Numbered from the stretch's first letter, positions 25,237 through 33,841 are shown. The stretch is 53,394 nt of DNA from Bradyrhizobium sp. Ec3.3 (GCF_000472925.1 NZ_AXAS01000059.1:764-54157), one strand, 5' to 3'. Translations and numbers: made by a program. The notes: generated by a model not told the origin, from the letters alone.

Positions 25237-27012
25237 TCATGCGGGCAACCCCGCGTTCCGGAGGCCCTCCAAAACAAGCGTCGAGTTTGTTTGGCCGCCC
25301 CGGGCGATCCAAGCGGAGATCGTGAAGTCGGGGTCGACTTCGAGCAAATGCGCCGCCGCCTCGCGAGCTTCAGCGTCACGTCCGAGATGGGCTAAAGCGG
25401 ACGCGAGGCAACAGTGAGCCCCCGAAAAGGAGGGGCACTGACGAAGGGCTTTCTTCCCTGCGGCGATAGCCTCGTCAAAGCGACGGAGCTCAATCAAGGC
25501 CTGCCCCATACCAGCAAGCATCAGGTGCAGCCGCGGGTCTACAGGGCTCATGCGAATGGCCCGTTCAAAGCTGGGAATCGCTTCCTCGGGCAACCCTGCA
25601 ATTCTATAGACTTGGCCTCTGCAGCTCCATGCCACAAATGAATTTGGGTTGAGCGCAACCGCCCGGTCAGCCATTTCAATTTCACTTTCAAGATCGCCGA
25701 CAAAGTAGGCCGATGTCACCGCAGCCACTGCCACCGAATCCGGATCACCATCGTTGATGCTCAATGCCAACCGAAGAAGCCGAATTGCTTCCTCCCTGTC
25801 GAATTGAGGATCGACCGCATAGCCTAGAAGGACATTTTGCATGTGACCGGCACCTGCGAGGGCTGCGGCCAGGCTGCACCCAGGGTCCAGCTCCAAAGCG
25901 CGATGAGCCAATCTTATCGCCTCCGCCAACCCTTCACGGGTCGTCAGGTAGAATTGCGACATCGCTCGCAGATAAAAATCATAGGCGGTGAGGTTCTCCG
26001 GTCGTCGCCGCGCCGCCATTGCAATTTCTGTCTGTAGCAATTTTGGCTGAATGGCCGAGACAACCGCGACGGTGACTTCGTCCTGCAGAGCGAAAACGTC
26101 AGTGAGATCACGCTCGAACCTGTCTGCCCATAGGTGCGCGCCCGTCACAGCGTCAATCAACTGGCCGGTGATGCGAACCTTCCCTGCCGCCTTGCGTACC
26201 GACCCCTCAAGGGTGTAGCGCACGCCGAGCCTGCGTCCGACCTCCTTTATGTCGACGGCTTGGCTCTTGAATGTAAAGCTCGAATTGCGGGCGATTACGA
26301 ACAACCATTTGAAACGCGACAGCGCTGTGATGATTTCCTCAACCATCCCATCGGCGAAATACTCCTGCTCGGGATCGCCGGACATGTTCTCGAACGGAAG
26401 CACCGCAACGGAAGGCCTGTCGGGCAGCGGAGGCGCGATCTCAGCCTCGACAGCACGCGCTGGAGCCGCGTCACTCGTTTCAATCGGTGCACCCACCTGA
26501 TAGGCCCTGATTGGCTCTTGAATGTTCTTTACCTGTTGAACGCCGAGGTCCGTAAAGGTGATCGGCAGGACCTTGCGTACCTGATCGTACGTCGTGCCTG
26601 AGATGCACGCGCCTCCAGGCTTTGCAATGGACTGCAAACGAGCGGCAATGTTTACACCCTCCCCGAACAAGTCGCCGGCCCTGACCATTACGTCCCCGAT
26701 ATGTACTCCAATGCGGAAGCTGATGCGGCGATCCGGCGCGAGATTGGCGTTCGCTTCAGCCAAGGCGGTCTGCACCTCCACCGCGCATTGCACCGCCTCT
26801 AAGGCACTTCCAAATTCAGCAAGAACGCTATCGCCCGCCGTGTTCGCTATGCGGCCCCTGTAGTCCACAATGAGCTTATCGAGGATCGCTCGTCGCTCAG
26901 TGAGCCCCTTGAGTGTGCCGACCTCATCGACACCCATGAGCCGGCTGTAGCCCTCCACGTCTGCCGCGAGGACAGCTACCAGCCTTCGGGTGACGTCCGT
27001 AAGGTCTGACAT
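25237..27012 (-). CDS. Class III adenylate/guanylate cyclase with TPR domain
   Basis: A 591-residue protein. The N-terminal 170 residues form a class III cyclase domain with both metal-binding Asp regions (VLAADVEGYSRLMG and NTAGDSVLAEF) and SFRIGVHIGDVMVR. It continues with a TolB-like region (RPSVAVLPFENMSGDPEQEY, EEIITALSRFKWLFVIARNS) and C-terminal TPRs (about residues 340-590). It should make cAMP in the cytoplasm, with the TPR/TolB-like part as sensor or scaffold. No transmembrane segment. The start MSDLTDVTR is chosen over an upstream in-frame start. Many paralogues occur in bradyrhizobia; the tail of another is at 7914-8099. Confidence 0.92.
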   Translation of the reverse strand: MSDLTDVTRRLVAVLAADVEGYSRLMGVDEVGTLKGLTERRAILDKLIVDYRGRIANTAGDSVLAEFGSALEAVQCAVEVQTALAEANANLAPDRRISFRIGVHIGDVMVRAGDLFGEGVNIAARLQSIAKPGGACISGTTYDQVRKVLPITFTDLGVQQVKNIQEPIRAYQVGAPIETSDAAPARAVEAEIAPPLPDRPSVAVLPFENMSGDPEQEYFADGMVEEIITALSRFKWLFVIARNSSFTFKSQAVDIKEVGRRLGVRYTLEGSVRKAAGKVRITGQLIDAVTGAHLWADRFERDLTDVFALQDEVTVAVVSAIQPKLLQTEIAMAARRRPENLTAYDFYLRAMSQFYLTTREGLAEAIRLAHRALELDPGCSLAAALAGAGHMQNVLLGYAVDPQFDREEAIRLLRLALSINDGDPDSVAVAAVTSAYFVGDLESEIEMADRAVALNPNSFVAWSCRGQVYRIAGLPEEAIPSFERAIRMSPVDPRLHLMLAGMGQALIELRRFDEAIAAGKKALRQCPSFSGAHCCLASALAHLGRDAEAREAAAHLLEVDPDFTISAWIARGGQTNSTLVLEGLRNAGLPA

Positions 27013-27325
27013 ATTAGACCCCAATGCCACCTGTAGGGGCCAGTCTGAGGTGGCGAACGCACTTCCGTCAAGCGGCCGTGGTGATCCAAGCGTGCGACAT
27101 ATGCTTGCCCTCGGTCGGTGCGGTGCGCCTCACAGACAGTCCCCTCGGTCCCAACCGGACGGCATGTCCGCTTGCCCGATTGGCGGGGGCGCATGCGTTA
27201 GCAGCAATCGCTCTATAGTGACGGCAATCGCTCTGGCGTAGTCGCGGGTCAAGTTCGATAGGTCATCACGCTGACACACCGGCTATGAGCGTGTCGCCGG
27301 TCTCTGGACACCTCACACGCATTGA

Positions 27326-27351
27326 CCGCGCTTCCCACGCGGGAAGCGCGG
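27326..27351. promoter_or_regulatory. Perfect 11-bp hairpin upstream of the MBL gene
   Basis: CCGCGCTTCCC and GGGAAGCGCGG are exact reverse complements separated by four bases (ACGC). The hairpin lies between the divergent cyclase and MBL genes, about 85 bases before the MBL start. No T-run follows, so it is not a standard terminator on the plus strand. It may be an operator or an mRNA leader structure. The rest of the 420-base intergenic region shows nothing else. Confidence 0.5.
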
Positions 27352-27436
27352 CCCGCCTAAGATCAAGCGCGAAGATCGAACGCATGAGTTCTCAAAGGTG
27401 AATGAGATGATCCGCAACACTCAGGAGGAGATACAC

Positions 27437-28348
27437 ATGAGCCTGGACTACACCTCGAACTCCGTTAGACCGAGGCTCGACGAGTTGGTTCCGTCGCGCT
27501 ACGCGCTGCAGATCGGCAACATCGACGTGCTGGTGGTCAGCGATGGCGTATTAATGCTGCCAGGCGCGATGTTGGCCCACAACGCCGACCCGGCTACCCG
27601 GGCGGCCTGGCTAAAGGACAATTTCCTCCCGCCGGACGCGTTGGATTGGGCGCTGAACGTGGTCGTGGTGCGCAGCGGGGGCCGGACCATCCTCGTCGAC
27701 GCCGGGATGGGGGTGGAGTTCCCAGTGCCGAAGGCCGGACAGTTGGTCCACCGATTGGAGGCCGCCGGCATCGATCTTGCGTCCGTGACGGACGTGGTGC
27801 TGACCCACATGCACATGGACCATGTTGGCGGGCTGCTCGTCGACGGGGTGAAGGAGCGGCTGCGTCCGGATCTTCGGATCCATGTGGCCGCCGCCGAGGT
27901 CAAGTTCTGGGAATCGCCCGATTTTTCCCGCGTCTCCATGCCGCCGGGTTTCCCGGACGCGCTTCGGAAGACGGCCAAGCGGTTCTTGAACGAATACGGC
28001 AGCAAGTTTCACACGTTCGAGACGGAGTACGAGGTGGCGCCGGGGGTCGTCGTCTGTCGCACTGGCGGCCACACCCCCGGGCACAGCGTGGTCCGCCTGG
28101 CGTCCGGCGGCGACCGGCTGACATTCGCCGGCGACCTCGTGTTCGCGGTCGGATTCGAACACCCCGATTGGTACAACGGCTTCGAACATGACCCCGAGGA
28201 GGCGGCCCGCGTTCGTACCAGTCTTTTGCGAGAACTGGCGGCGAACCGCGAACTGCTGGTGGCCACGCATATGCCGTTCCCGTCCGTCGGCCATGTCGCG
28301 GTCGCTGGCAACGCCTTTCGTTGGGTACCGGCCATCTGGGAGTACTGA
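27437..28348 (+). CDS. MBL-fold metallohydrolase
   Basis: A 303-residue metallo-beta-lactamase-fold enzyme. Metal ligands are visible in order: THMHMDHVGG, the His of GGHTPGHSV, the Asp of FAGDLVF and the late His of LLVATHMPFPSVGH. This set fits the lactonase/hydrolase branch (including N-acyl-homoserine lactonase-like members), but the substrate cannot be read from sequence. The start MSLDYTS follows AGGAGGAG at good spacing. It is followed by an NmrA-like reductase and a secreted cupin, all on the same strand, possibly one unit. Confidence 0.9.
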   Translation: MSLDYTSNSVRPRLDELVPSRYALQIGNIDVLVVSDGVLMLPGAMLAHNADPATRAAWLKDNFLPPDALDWALNVVVVRSGGRTILVDAGMGVEFPVPKAGQLVHRLEAAGIDLASVTDVVLTHMHMDHVGGLLVDGVKERLRPDLRIHVAAAEVKFWESPDFSRVSMPPGFPDALRKTAKRFLNEYGSKFHTFETEYEVAPGVVVCRTGGHTPGHSVVRLASGGDRLTFAGDLVFAVGFEHPDWYNGFEHDPEEAARVRTSLLRELAANRELLVATHMPFPSVGHVAVAGNAFRWVPAIWEY

Positions 28349-28418
28349 CCGCTTGCTGGGTAGGGCCGGACTACCAACTCAGAAGCCAAGCGCATCTAAC
28401 GACAATGGAGAATCAAAC

Positions 28419-29171
28419 ATGAAGATCGTCGTGATCGGCGGCACCGGCCTGATCGGCTCGAAGACCGTCGCCATTCTGCGCCAGGGTGGCCACGAGGTCG
28501 TGGCTGCCTCGCCTCAAAGCGGTGTCAACACCATCACCGGCGAGGGGCTCAAGCAGGCCATAGCAGGCACACAGGTGGTGATCGACCTCGCCAATTCGCC
28601 CTCATTCGAAGACAAGGCGGTGCTGGAGTTCTTCTCGACCTCTGGCCGTAACCTGCTCGCAGCAGAATCCGCAGCGGGCGTCAGGCACCATGTCGCACTA
28701 TCGATCGTCGCAACCGACCGGACAGACAATGGCTATTTCCGCGCCAAGGTCGCCCAGGAGAATCTGATCAAGTCATCCGGCGTCCCATACACGATTGTCC
28801 GCGCAACCCAGTTCATGGAATTTCTCCGCGGCATCGCCGATTCAAGTTCGGATGGAAACAAGGTGAGGCTCCCGCCGATCCTGTTCCAGCCGATCGCGGC
28901 GGACGACGTTGCTGCCAATGTTGCCGACGTGGCACTCGCGCCGCCGCGAAGCGGTATCGTGGAGATCGCCGGCCCGGAGCGAGCTCCGTTCAACGAAATC
29001 ATTGCCCGCTACCTGAAGGCGGTTGGCGACCCGCGCGAGGTCGCGAGCGATCCCGAGGCCCGATACTGGGGCGGCCGGGTCGACGAGCACTCGCTAGTGC
29101 CATTGGGCGAGGCGCGCCTCGGCCGCATCGGTTTGGATGAATGGGTCCGCCGCTCACAGGCAGCAGCCTGA
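28419..29171 (+). CDS. NmrA-like NAD(P)-binding protein (atypical extended SDR)
   Basis: A 250-residue protein starting MKIVVIGGTGLIGSKTVAIL, the GGTGxIG Rossmann motif of atypical SDRs of the NmrA/ycf39 type. Later motifs are VRHHVALSIVATDR, YFRAKVAQENLI and PYTIVRATQFMEFL. Members bind NAD(P) and act as quinone reductases, ether reductases or redox sensors. GGAG precedes the ATG. Seventy bases separate it from the MBL gene. No substrate can be named. Confidence 0.88.
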   Translation: MKIVVIGGTGLIGSKTVAILRQGGHEVVAASPQSGVNTITGEGLKQAIAGTQVVIDLANSPSFEDKAVLEFFSTSGRNLLAAESAAGVRHHVALSIVATDRTDNGYFRAKVAQENLIKSSGVPYTIVRATQFMEFLRGIADSSSDGNKVRLPPILFQPIAADDVAANVADVALAPPRSGIVEIAGPERAPFNEIIARYLKAVGDPREVASDPEARYWGGRVDEHSLVPLGEARLGRIGLDEWVRRSQAAA

Positions 29172-29237
29172 TCCCGCATCGCAAGTAGGCCCGCTCTGCT
29201 ACGAGGGGGCCTCGGGCGAGGAACGAAAGAGGCGACT

Positions 29238-29627
29238 ATGACAAACAAACTCGTTGCGTTGATTCTGCTGTGCTTCATGACCGGCACTACGGTGGCTGAG
29301 GAGGCTAAGGTCACGCCACTCATGTCCAAGGATCTTCCGGAAAGCCCCGGCAGGGAAGCCCTGATGATCACGGTCGAGCATGCGCCCGGCGGATCAAGCG
29401 CTGTTCACCGACACAATGCCCACGCGTTTGTTTACGTGCTGGAGGGCTCCGTCGTGATGCAAGTGAAGGGTGGACAACCGGTGACATTGACACCAGGACA
29501 GAGCTTCTATGAAGGCCCTGGCGACGTTCACGTCGTCGACCGGAACGCAAGCGACACAAAGCCGGCGAAATTCTTGGTGGTCTTGATCAAGGACAAGGGC
29601 GCGCCGGCGCTCGTGCCCGCACAATAG
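29238..29627 (+). CDS. Exported cupin protein
   Basis: A 129-residue single-domain cupin with a signal peptide (LVALILLCFMTGTTVAEE). Cupin motif 1 is seen as SAVHRHNAHAFVYVLEG and motif 2 as PGQSFYEGPGDVHVVDRNAS. The His residues in HRHNAH and DVHVV can bind a metal. It is probably periplasmic. Small cupins of this kind frequently lie next to oxidoreductase genes. It is the third gene after the MBL and NmrA-like proteins. Confidence 0.85.
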   Translation: MTNKLVALILLCFMTGTTVAEEAKVTPLMSKDLPESPGREALMITVEHAPGGSSAVHRHNAHAFVYVLEGSVVMQVKGGQPVTLTPGQSFYEGPGDVHVVDRNASDTKPAKFLVVLIKDKGAPALVPAQ

Positions 29628-29685
29628 TTGTTACAACCCAAGCACCAAGCTGGCTGCAAATTGCGCTATTCAAGGGATCGACCCT

Positions 29686-29822
29686 ATGACCACAGTCACC
29701 ACCAAAGATTGCGTCAAAGGTCTTCTACATGACTGGGGGCGGAGCCCGCCGAACCCATTGTTTCTCATCACGGCTGGCCGCTGAGTTTCGATAACTGGGA
29801 GGACCGTATGATCTTGTTCGGA
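29686..29822 (+). pseudogene. Chloroperoxidase/arylesterase-type hydrolase, 5' fragment
   Basis: The start MTTVTTKD and, after a frameshift, AEPIVSHHGWPLSFDNWEDRM match the first 45 residues of the alpha/beta-hydrolase group of non-heme chloroperoxidases (the HGWP oxyanion motif is there). Frame changes occur between the two parts and the sequence stops matching at about 29822, nine bases before the next gene. The rest of the enzyme, including the nucleophile, is absent. Confidence 0.75.
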
Positions 29823-29830
29823 GATGTATC

Positions 29831-30343
29831 ATGATATTGGGTGTGAGCTTGGCGACGTTCACGATGGTTCACGTGATCATCAGCCTGATTGCAATCGTGG
29901 CAGGCCTGGTCGTGATGTTCGGAATGCTCTGCTCGAAGCGGATGCCGGGTTTGACTGCGATCTTCCTAGGATTCACTATCCTGACGAGCGCTTCGGGGTT
30001 TCTGATCCCACCGCTGCTGTTCGAGAGGCTGTTGCCGTCCCATATGATAGGCATTCTCTCGCTGGTTCTGCTGGCGATCGCCTGCTTTGCGCTTTACGGC
30101 ATGAAGCTCGCCGGCGCCTGGCGCTGGATCTACGCGCTAACTGCTCTAGTCTCGCTCTACCTCAATGTATTCGTGCTGGTGATCCAGTCCTTCCTGAAAG
30201 TGCCGGCACTGCATGCGCTGGCGCCAAGCGTGCCCCCAGCCGAGCTACCGTTCGCCATCGTACAGGGCATCGTGTTGGTATTCTTCGTCGTCGTGATCAT
30301 CGGCGTGATCCGGCGGTACTGGCCGACGCCGGCGTACGCTTGA
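29831..30343 (+). CDS. Small integral membrane protein, unknown function
   Basis: A 170-residue, strongly hydrophobic protein with four or five membrane segments: TMVHVIISLIAIVAGLVVMF, LTAIFLGFTILTSASGF, IGILSLVLLAIACFALY, WIYALTALVSLYLNVFVLV and FAIVQGIVLVFFVVVIIGVI. It ends in RRYWPTPAYA. No named domain. It lies exactly between the broken ends of two hydrolase genes, a chloroperoxidase-type start on its left and an epoxide-hydrolase N-terminus on its right. It may therefore have arrived by a recombination event. Confidence 0.75.
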   Translation: MILGVSLATFTMVHVIISLIAIVAGLVVMFGMLCSKRMPGLTAIFLGFTILTSASGFLIPPLLFERLLPSHMIGILSLVLLAIACFALYGMKLAGAWRWIYALTALVSLYLNVFVLVIQSFLKVPALHALAPSVPPAELPFAIVQGIVLVFFVVVIIGVIRRYWPTPAYA

Positions 30344-30595
30344 CATAGCGAGCGGCACGCCCTGGGAGCCGTCGTCGACCGTCTCTTTCTTAGCCCACCG
30401 GGTCGCCGCAAGGCGACGGCGCAGGTCGACGAGATCGACTTCGGGAATATTCACGCAGAACGAACGGATCTCGTCGTTCGTTGCGGCCGGCGCCGGGCGT
30501 ATCGCAAACATGTTGACGACGCCTGCAGCGGCAAGTCCCGTGGCCGCGCCGGCGAGCAGCTTGCGCCTCTCATGATCGATAGTCTCAGAGGTCGC
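30344..30595 (-). pseudogene. Tat-exported epoxide hydrolase (EHN domain), N-terminal fragment
   Basis: The minus strand reads ETIDHERRKLLAGAATGLAA (a Tat signal), then FAIRPAPAATNDEIRSF and VDLVDLRRRLAATRWAKKET, the EHN domain found at the start of bacterial epoxide hydrolases. Recognisable sequence ends at about GVPLAM (30344), next to the stop codon of the plus-strand membrane protein; the alpha/beta-hydrolase core is gone. No clean start codon is seen in frame. Confidence 0.75.
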
Positions 30596-30596
30596 G

Positions 30597-31049
30597 CTAC
30601 GCAGCTCGCGGACAGTCTGGTGGTGATGACATATCTGGAGGGCAGCTCAAAGCGTAGACCTTCCATGACGGCAATTCCCCCGAGCAGATTGTCATTCCGT
30701 GTCTTGCATGATGCTGAGCCTTGATCCCAACGGCCGCGCCGAATGCTCGTTTCAAGGTCGGATGGTCGATTTGTGCATGAAAGCGGCGCAGGACCGTGTC
30801 AGCATCCGCTGACGCTCCGAGGATAGCCAAGCTCAGCTCCACGCTGGTTCGCCGAAAGAAGCGGAAGGAAGCGGCGCCACGCTGGTTTGCAGCGAGCCGA
30901 TCAGCTTCTCCGGCGATGGCAAGGACATTCAGCCTGTCGGCCTCCTCCAGCGTAATGGCAAGACGCAGAAGCGCCAGTTGCCACGCATGCAGCAGCTTGC
31001 TCTGTCGGTCGGACCCTTGCCCCGAGCTCACGGTGAGCCTCGACCGCAC
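30597..31049 (-). CDS. Hypothetical protein after the DapA-like gene
   Basis: A 150-residue frame. The central part looks well-formed: LLHAWQLALLRLAITLEEAD, RLNVLAIAGEADRLAANQRG, FFRRTSVELSLAILGASADA and TVLRRFHAQIDHPTLKRAFG. The last 40 residues, with several Cys and Pro, look less like protein and overlap the region upstream of the EHN remnant. The true 3' end may therefore be altered. The start is unclear (GTG at 31049 or a later GTG). It begins about 25 bases after the DapA-like stop, so it may be part of the same operon. No family recognised. Confidence 0.5.
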   Translation of the reverse strand: MRSRLTVSSGQGSDRQSKLLHAWQLALLRLAITLEEADRLNVLAIAGEADRLAANQRGAASFRFFRRTSVELSLAILGASADADTVLRRFHAQIDHPTLKRAFGAAVGIKAQHHARHGMTICSGELPSWKVYALSCPPDMSSPPDCPRAA

Positions 31050-31074
31050 GCGACCTTGGCAACGCAGGCAGACA

Positions 31075-31998
31075 TCACGCCTCAGCAGTCTCGATCTGAT
31101 CTTCGTCGGCGATCACGGTGAGCGCTCTGGCAAGCTCTGCCTTGGCGGGCTCGTCCAACTCCACGATCGGCAGCCGGGTGTAAGGCTCCATCAAGCCGAG
31201 CAGGCTCAGCGCATATTTGAGGGCGGCAGGGCGTTCTCTGGACAGGCAGAACTCCAGCGACACAAGCCGCGTCTGCAGGTAATTCGCAGCTTGCAGCCGG
31301 CCCTGCCGACAGGTTGAGAAGATCGTCCGGCACAGATCCGGCGCGATATTCGATAGCTGGGAGATCGCGCCGTGTCCACCGCTCGCGACGAAGCTGAAGG
31401 CGGTTGGGTCGTCACCGGACAACAGGCGGAAGCCGGGAGGCAAAGCGCAACTCAAACGCATCAGGCGAGCGATGTCGCCGCTGCCATCTCTCAAGCCTGC
31501 GAATTGCCGGGATTCGGCAAGGCGCACGATGGTCTCGTCGGCGAGGGGACGAAGGGTGCGGGACGGTACGTCATGCAGGATGATGGGTAGCCCGGTTGAA
31601 CTTGCGACGGCCCGGAAATGGGCGCGAATCCCTTCCTGCATAGGCTTGTTGTAGTAGGGCACAACCGAAAGCACAGCATCGGCGCCCGCTGCCTCTGCGC
31701 GCCGGGTCAGCTCGATAGCGCGGCTGGTCGCGTTCGAGCCGGCGCCGGCGATGATCCGCGTGCGGCCGCGTGCGACGTCAACAGCGGTGCGTATGATCAG
31801 TGCCTGCTCTGCCGGCGACAGCGTCGAGGCTTCGCCGGCGTCCTCGCAGACGACGAGCGCCGGAGCGCCGGCTGCAATCTGTCGCTCGCACTGCACGGCG
31901 ACGGCTTCGATATCGACCAGCCCTGCGGCGTTGAACGGGGTCGGCAGGTCGGGGATGTAGCCGGTGAGCCAGGCAGAGCGAGGGACAAGCATGGTCAT
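31075..31998 (-). CDS. DapA-superfamily protein lacking the Schiff-base lysine
   Basis: A 307-residue TIM-barrel protein of the dihydrodipicolinate synthase/N-acetylneuraminate lyase family. The start MTMLVPRSAW is taken because the upstream extension overlaps the previous gene. Family motifs include DLPTPFNAAG, GEASTLSPAEQ, AGAGSNATSRAIELTRRAEA and SVVPYYNKPMQEGIRAHF. At the active site, family members have a Lys that binds pyruvate (E. coli Lys161); here residue 166 is Arg in FAGLRDGSGD. The usual YNVPSRT reads HDVPSRT. It probably cannot do normal Schiff-base chemistry and may have another role. It is five bases from the upstream gene, so cotranslated. Confidence 0.88.
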   Translation of the reverse strand: MTMLVPRSAWLTGYIPDLPTPFNAAGLVDIEAVAVQCERQIAAGAPALVVCEDAGEASTLSPAEQALIIRTAVDVARGRTRIIAGAGSNATSRAIELTRRAEAAGADAVLSVVPYYNKPMQEGIRAHFRAVASSTGLPIILHDVPSRTLRPLADETIVRLAESRQFAGLRDGSGDIARLMRLSCALPPGFRLLSGDDPTAFSFVASGGHGAISQLSNIAPDLCRTIFSTCRQGRLQAANYLQTRLVSLEFCLSRERPAALKYALSLLGLMEPYTRLPIVELDEPAKAELARALTVIADEDQIETAEA

Positions 31999-32003
31999 GG
32001 GCC

Positions 32004-32453
32004 TCACGCCGCGTGTTCCATCTGAAAAAAGCCCTGCCGGTGCCCGGACAGCACCAGTCCCTGCTGGCATCTCACGCCCGCCTCGATCCGGAAGCCGAGC
32101 TGCTCGAGCGACTTGCGAATCTTGAGCGCAAGGCCGCTTTCGCGCGATTTGATGAGGACGGCGATCGTCGCGGCGACGCCCAGAGACGGGGCGATCTGGG
32201 CCAGTGACAGTTCGAACTCCGCCAGTGAGGTCTCAACGTTGATGAGGCCGACCGCGCACCTCCCGTTGCGCAGGCGAAACATCGAGGGCAGTGCGATCCG
32301 GACAAGGCCGCGCCGGCGCAAAGCGAGATACAATTCGGTGCTGCCCTGGCCAGCGACGATCGCGCGATTGAGGTTCGAGAGGTGCGTGAGCGTGATCATG
32401 GTTTCGATGACCTGGTCGCGCTCTGAGGGGGACGAATGAAGCTGGAGCATCAT
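32004..32453 (-). CDS. Hypothetical protein, operon with the DapA-like gene
   Basis: A 149-residue protein starting MMLQLHSSPSERDQVIETMI after AAGGAG at good spacing. It has a plausible alpha/beta pattern (LYLALRRRGLVRIALP, LGVAATIAVLIKSRESGLAL, KSLEQLGFRIEAGVRC). The C-terminus ends in SGHRQGFFQMEHAA. I do not recognise the family. It sits five bases before the DapA-like start and about 30 bases after a smaller unknown gene. Confidence 0.7.
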   Translation of the reverse strand: MMLQLHSSPSERDQVIETMITLTHLSNLNRAIVAGQGSTELYLALRRRGLVRIALPSMFRLRNGRCAVGLINVETSLAEFELSLAQIAPSLGVAATIAVLIKSRESGLALKIRKSLEQLGFRIEAGVRCQQGLVLSGHRQGFFQMEHAA

Positions 32454-32480
32454 CAGCGTACTCCTTGGCGAGATGTTCTG

Positions 32481-32735
32481 TCAGGCGACGCGTCGATCGT
32501 TGCCGGTTTGCGGCTGCCGGCTCATGTCGAGCTCGATCTCGCGCGGCAGCTCGACGATCGTGTCAAGACGCTGCCCATTCTCGAACAGCGCATATTTGAG
32601 AGCTTGCGCGCGGCTGACGAACAGTCCGCCATAGAGACCGTTCTGTTCCTGGGCGACCCACTGGCCACGACGGTTCCTGCCGACGAAGACAACGACCGAG
32701 GGAGAACTGCACGACGGAGGTTCGATGAGTTTCAC
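32481..32735 (-). CDS. Small hypothetical protein, first gene of the DapA-like operon
   Basis: An 84-residue protein from a GTG (VKLIEPPSCSSPSVVVFVGR) with AAGGA upstream. An in-frame ATG at 32786 would add 17 residues but has no ribosome site. It has a compact beta-rich part (NRRGQWVAQEQNGLYGGLFV) and a helix (RAQALKYALFENGQ), ending in EIELDMSRQPQ. The QNGLYGGLF motif suggests a conserved small domain of unknown function. Lying 28 bases before the next gene, it probably heads the operon. Confidence 0.65.
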   Translation of the reverse strand: MKLIEPPSCSSPSVVVFVGRNRRGQWVAQEQNGLYGGLFVSRAQALKYALFENGQRLDTIVELPREIELDMSRQPQTGNDRRVA

Positions 32736-32933
32736 GTTGATATTCCTTCTGATCGATACAATCGGCGACTCGCTGACTGCAGTCATTTCGGCTGGCCGAA
32801 TGTTGAGAGAATTTCCTGCAGGGCGGGTTGCGTAGACTTGCCCGCCTAATAATATCCTTCGTTGGAATATGAATTCGAGATCTGGCGATTGGCGATCTCA
32901 TAAGAGCCGCATAAAATCTGGATGAACTGCCGC

Positions 32934-33218
32934 TCAAGCTGCAGCTATTGAATTGAAGATGATGGCGAGCGCGAGCAGCGCGCCGTACGCTGCCGCCTCG
33001 TCCCAATGGTTCAGGGTTGAATCGAACACCGGCTCGCGCCGAATGATACCAATGAGCGAGCAAAGGATGATCGCCATCCACAAGAGCGCAGTGAGGCTCT
33101 GGCTGAAACCGATGCTACCGAATGTGGCAAATCCGACGAGAAGCATTACGCGGACGCAGAATCGGACAAGTACCCGGCTTGAGCTCAGCGTTCGCGGTAC
33201 ATTCGGAAATTGCGCCAA
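32934..33218 (-). CDS. Small two-helix membrane protein
   Basis: A 94-residue protein from a TTG start; GAGGAG lies at suitable distance upstream. Two or three hydrophobic segments are visible: VRVMLLVGFATFGSIGF, LTALLWMAIILCSLIGII and AAYGALLALAIIFNSIAAA. No family recognised. It follows the next upstream gene by 26 bases, so the two are likely cotranscribed. Confidence 0.65.
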   Translation of the reverse strand: MAQFPNVPRTLSSSRVLVRFCVRVMLLVGFATFGSIGFSQSLTALLWMAIILCSLIGIIRREPVFDSTLNHWDEAAAYGALLALAIIFNSIAAA

Positions 33219-33244
33219 AGTTTGAAGCTCCTCGCTGCTGCGGC

Positions 33245-33670
33245 CTACCTGAAGTTATCGCGGCAAATCGGCTTGCACGGATCATCCGCCGCCTGCCGTA
33301 CCAAAGGAACACGCGAGGCGGCTCCCGCACCAAGCAGCGCAAGGGCCAAATGTGCATGCCGCGCCTCGATCGGGTCGTCCAGCCAGTCGGTCAATTCGCG
33401 CTGGTGTGACAGTGCGCAGTGCCAATCGCCTGAGTCGTAGGCGATCCGTCGGATCTGCCACAGCGGCGGTTCCAGATCTATCAGCGCCAGCGCGACAGCG
33501 GTCCAGGCTCGCGCTTCGATCAGCTCCGCGATACGCGCCGTTTTGGTGGTCTTTCCACCGGGGAGGAAGCGCCGATAGGCGCGAACGATGAGTTCTGCGA
33601 TGAACTTCGGCGTTACCGCATTTGCATTCCCGAGCGCCGGTAAGGGCGACGGGATCAAGGTCGGACGCAA
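33245..33670 (-). CDS. Hypothetical protein
   Basis: A 141-residue frame from a TTG (or a later start). The core looks real: TPKFIAELIVRAYRRFLPGG, KTTKTARIAELIEARAWTAV, ALIDLEPPLWQIRRIAYDS and DDPIEARHAHLALALLGAG. It is mostly helical, with a conserved-looking DSGDWHCAL segment. No membrane segment or named domain. It precedes the small membrane protein gene on the same strand. Confidence 0.55.
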   Translation of the reverse strand: MRPTLIPSPLPALGNANAVTPKFIAELIVRAYRRFLPGGKTTKTARIAELIEARAWTAVALALIDLEPPLWQIRRIAYDSGDWHCALSHQRELTDWLDDPIEARHAHLALALLGAGAASRVPLVRQAADDPCKPICRDNFR

Positions 33671-33841
33671 ATCTCATGGCGTTCCCTCGCACGGCTGATG
33701 TGCGCCGCGATGAGCGGTCGCTCCTTTCAGCGTGGCGAGAACGGCATTTGAAATCGAGGAGGGCGGAAAGGCCGAAATATAGAGATGGCATAAATGGCAT
33801 CCGGAAGAGCTCGCCGCGTCGTTTTTTTTCGGCCGCCGTCG

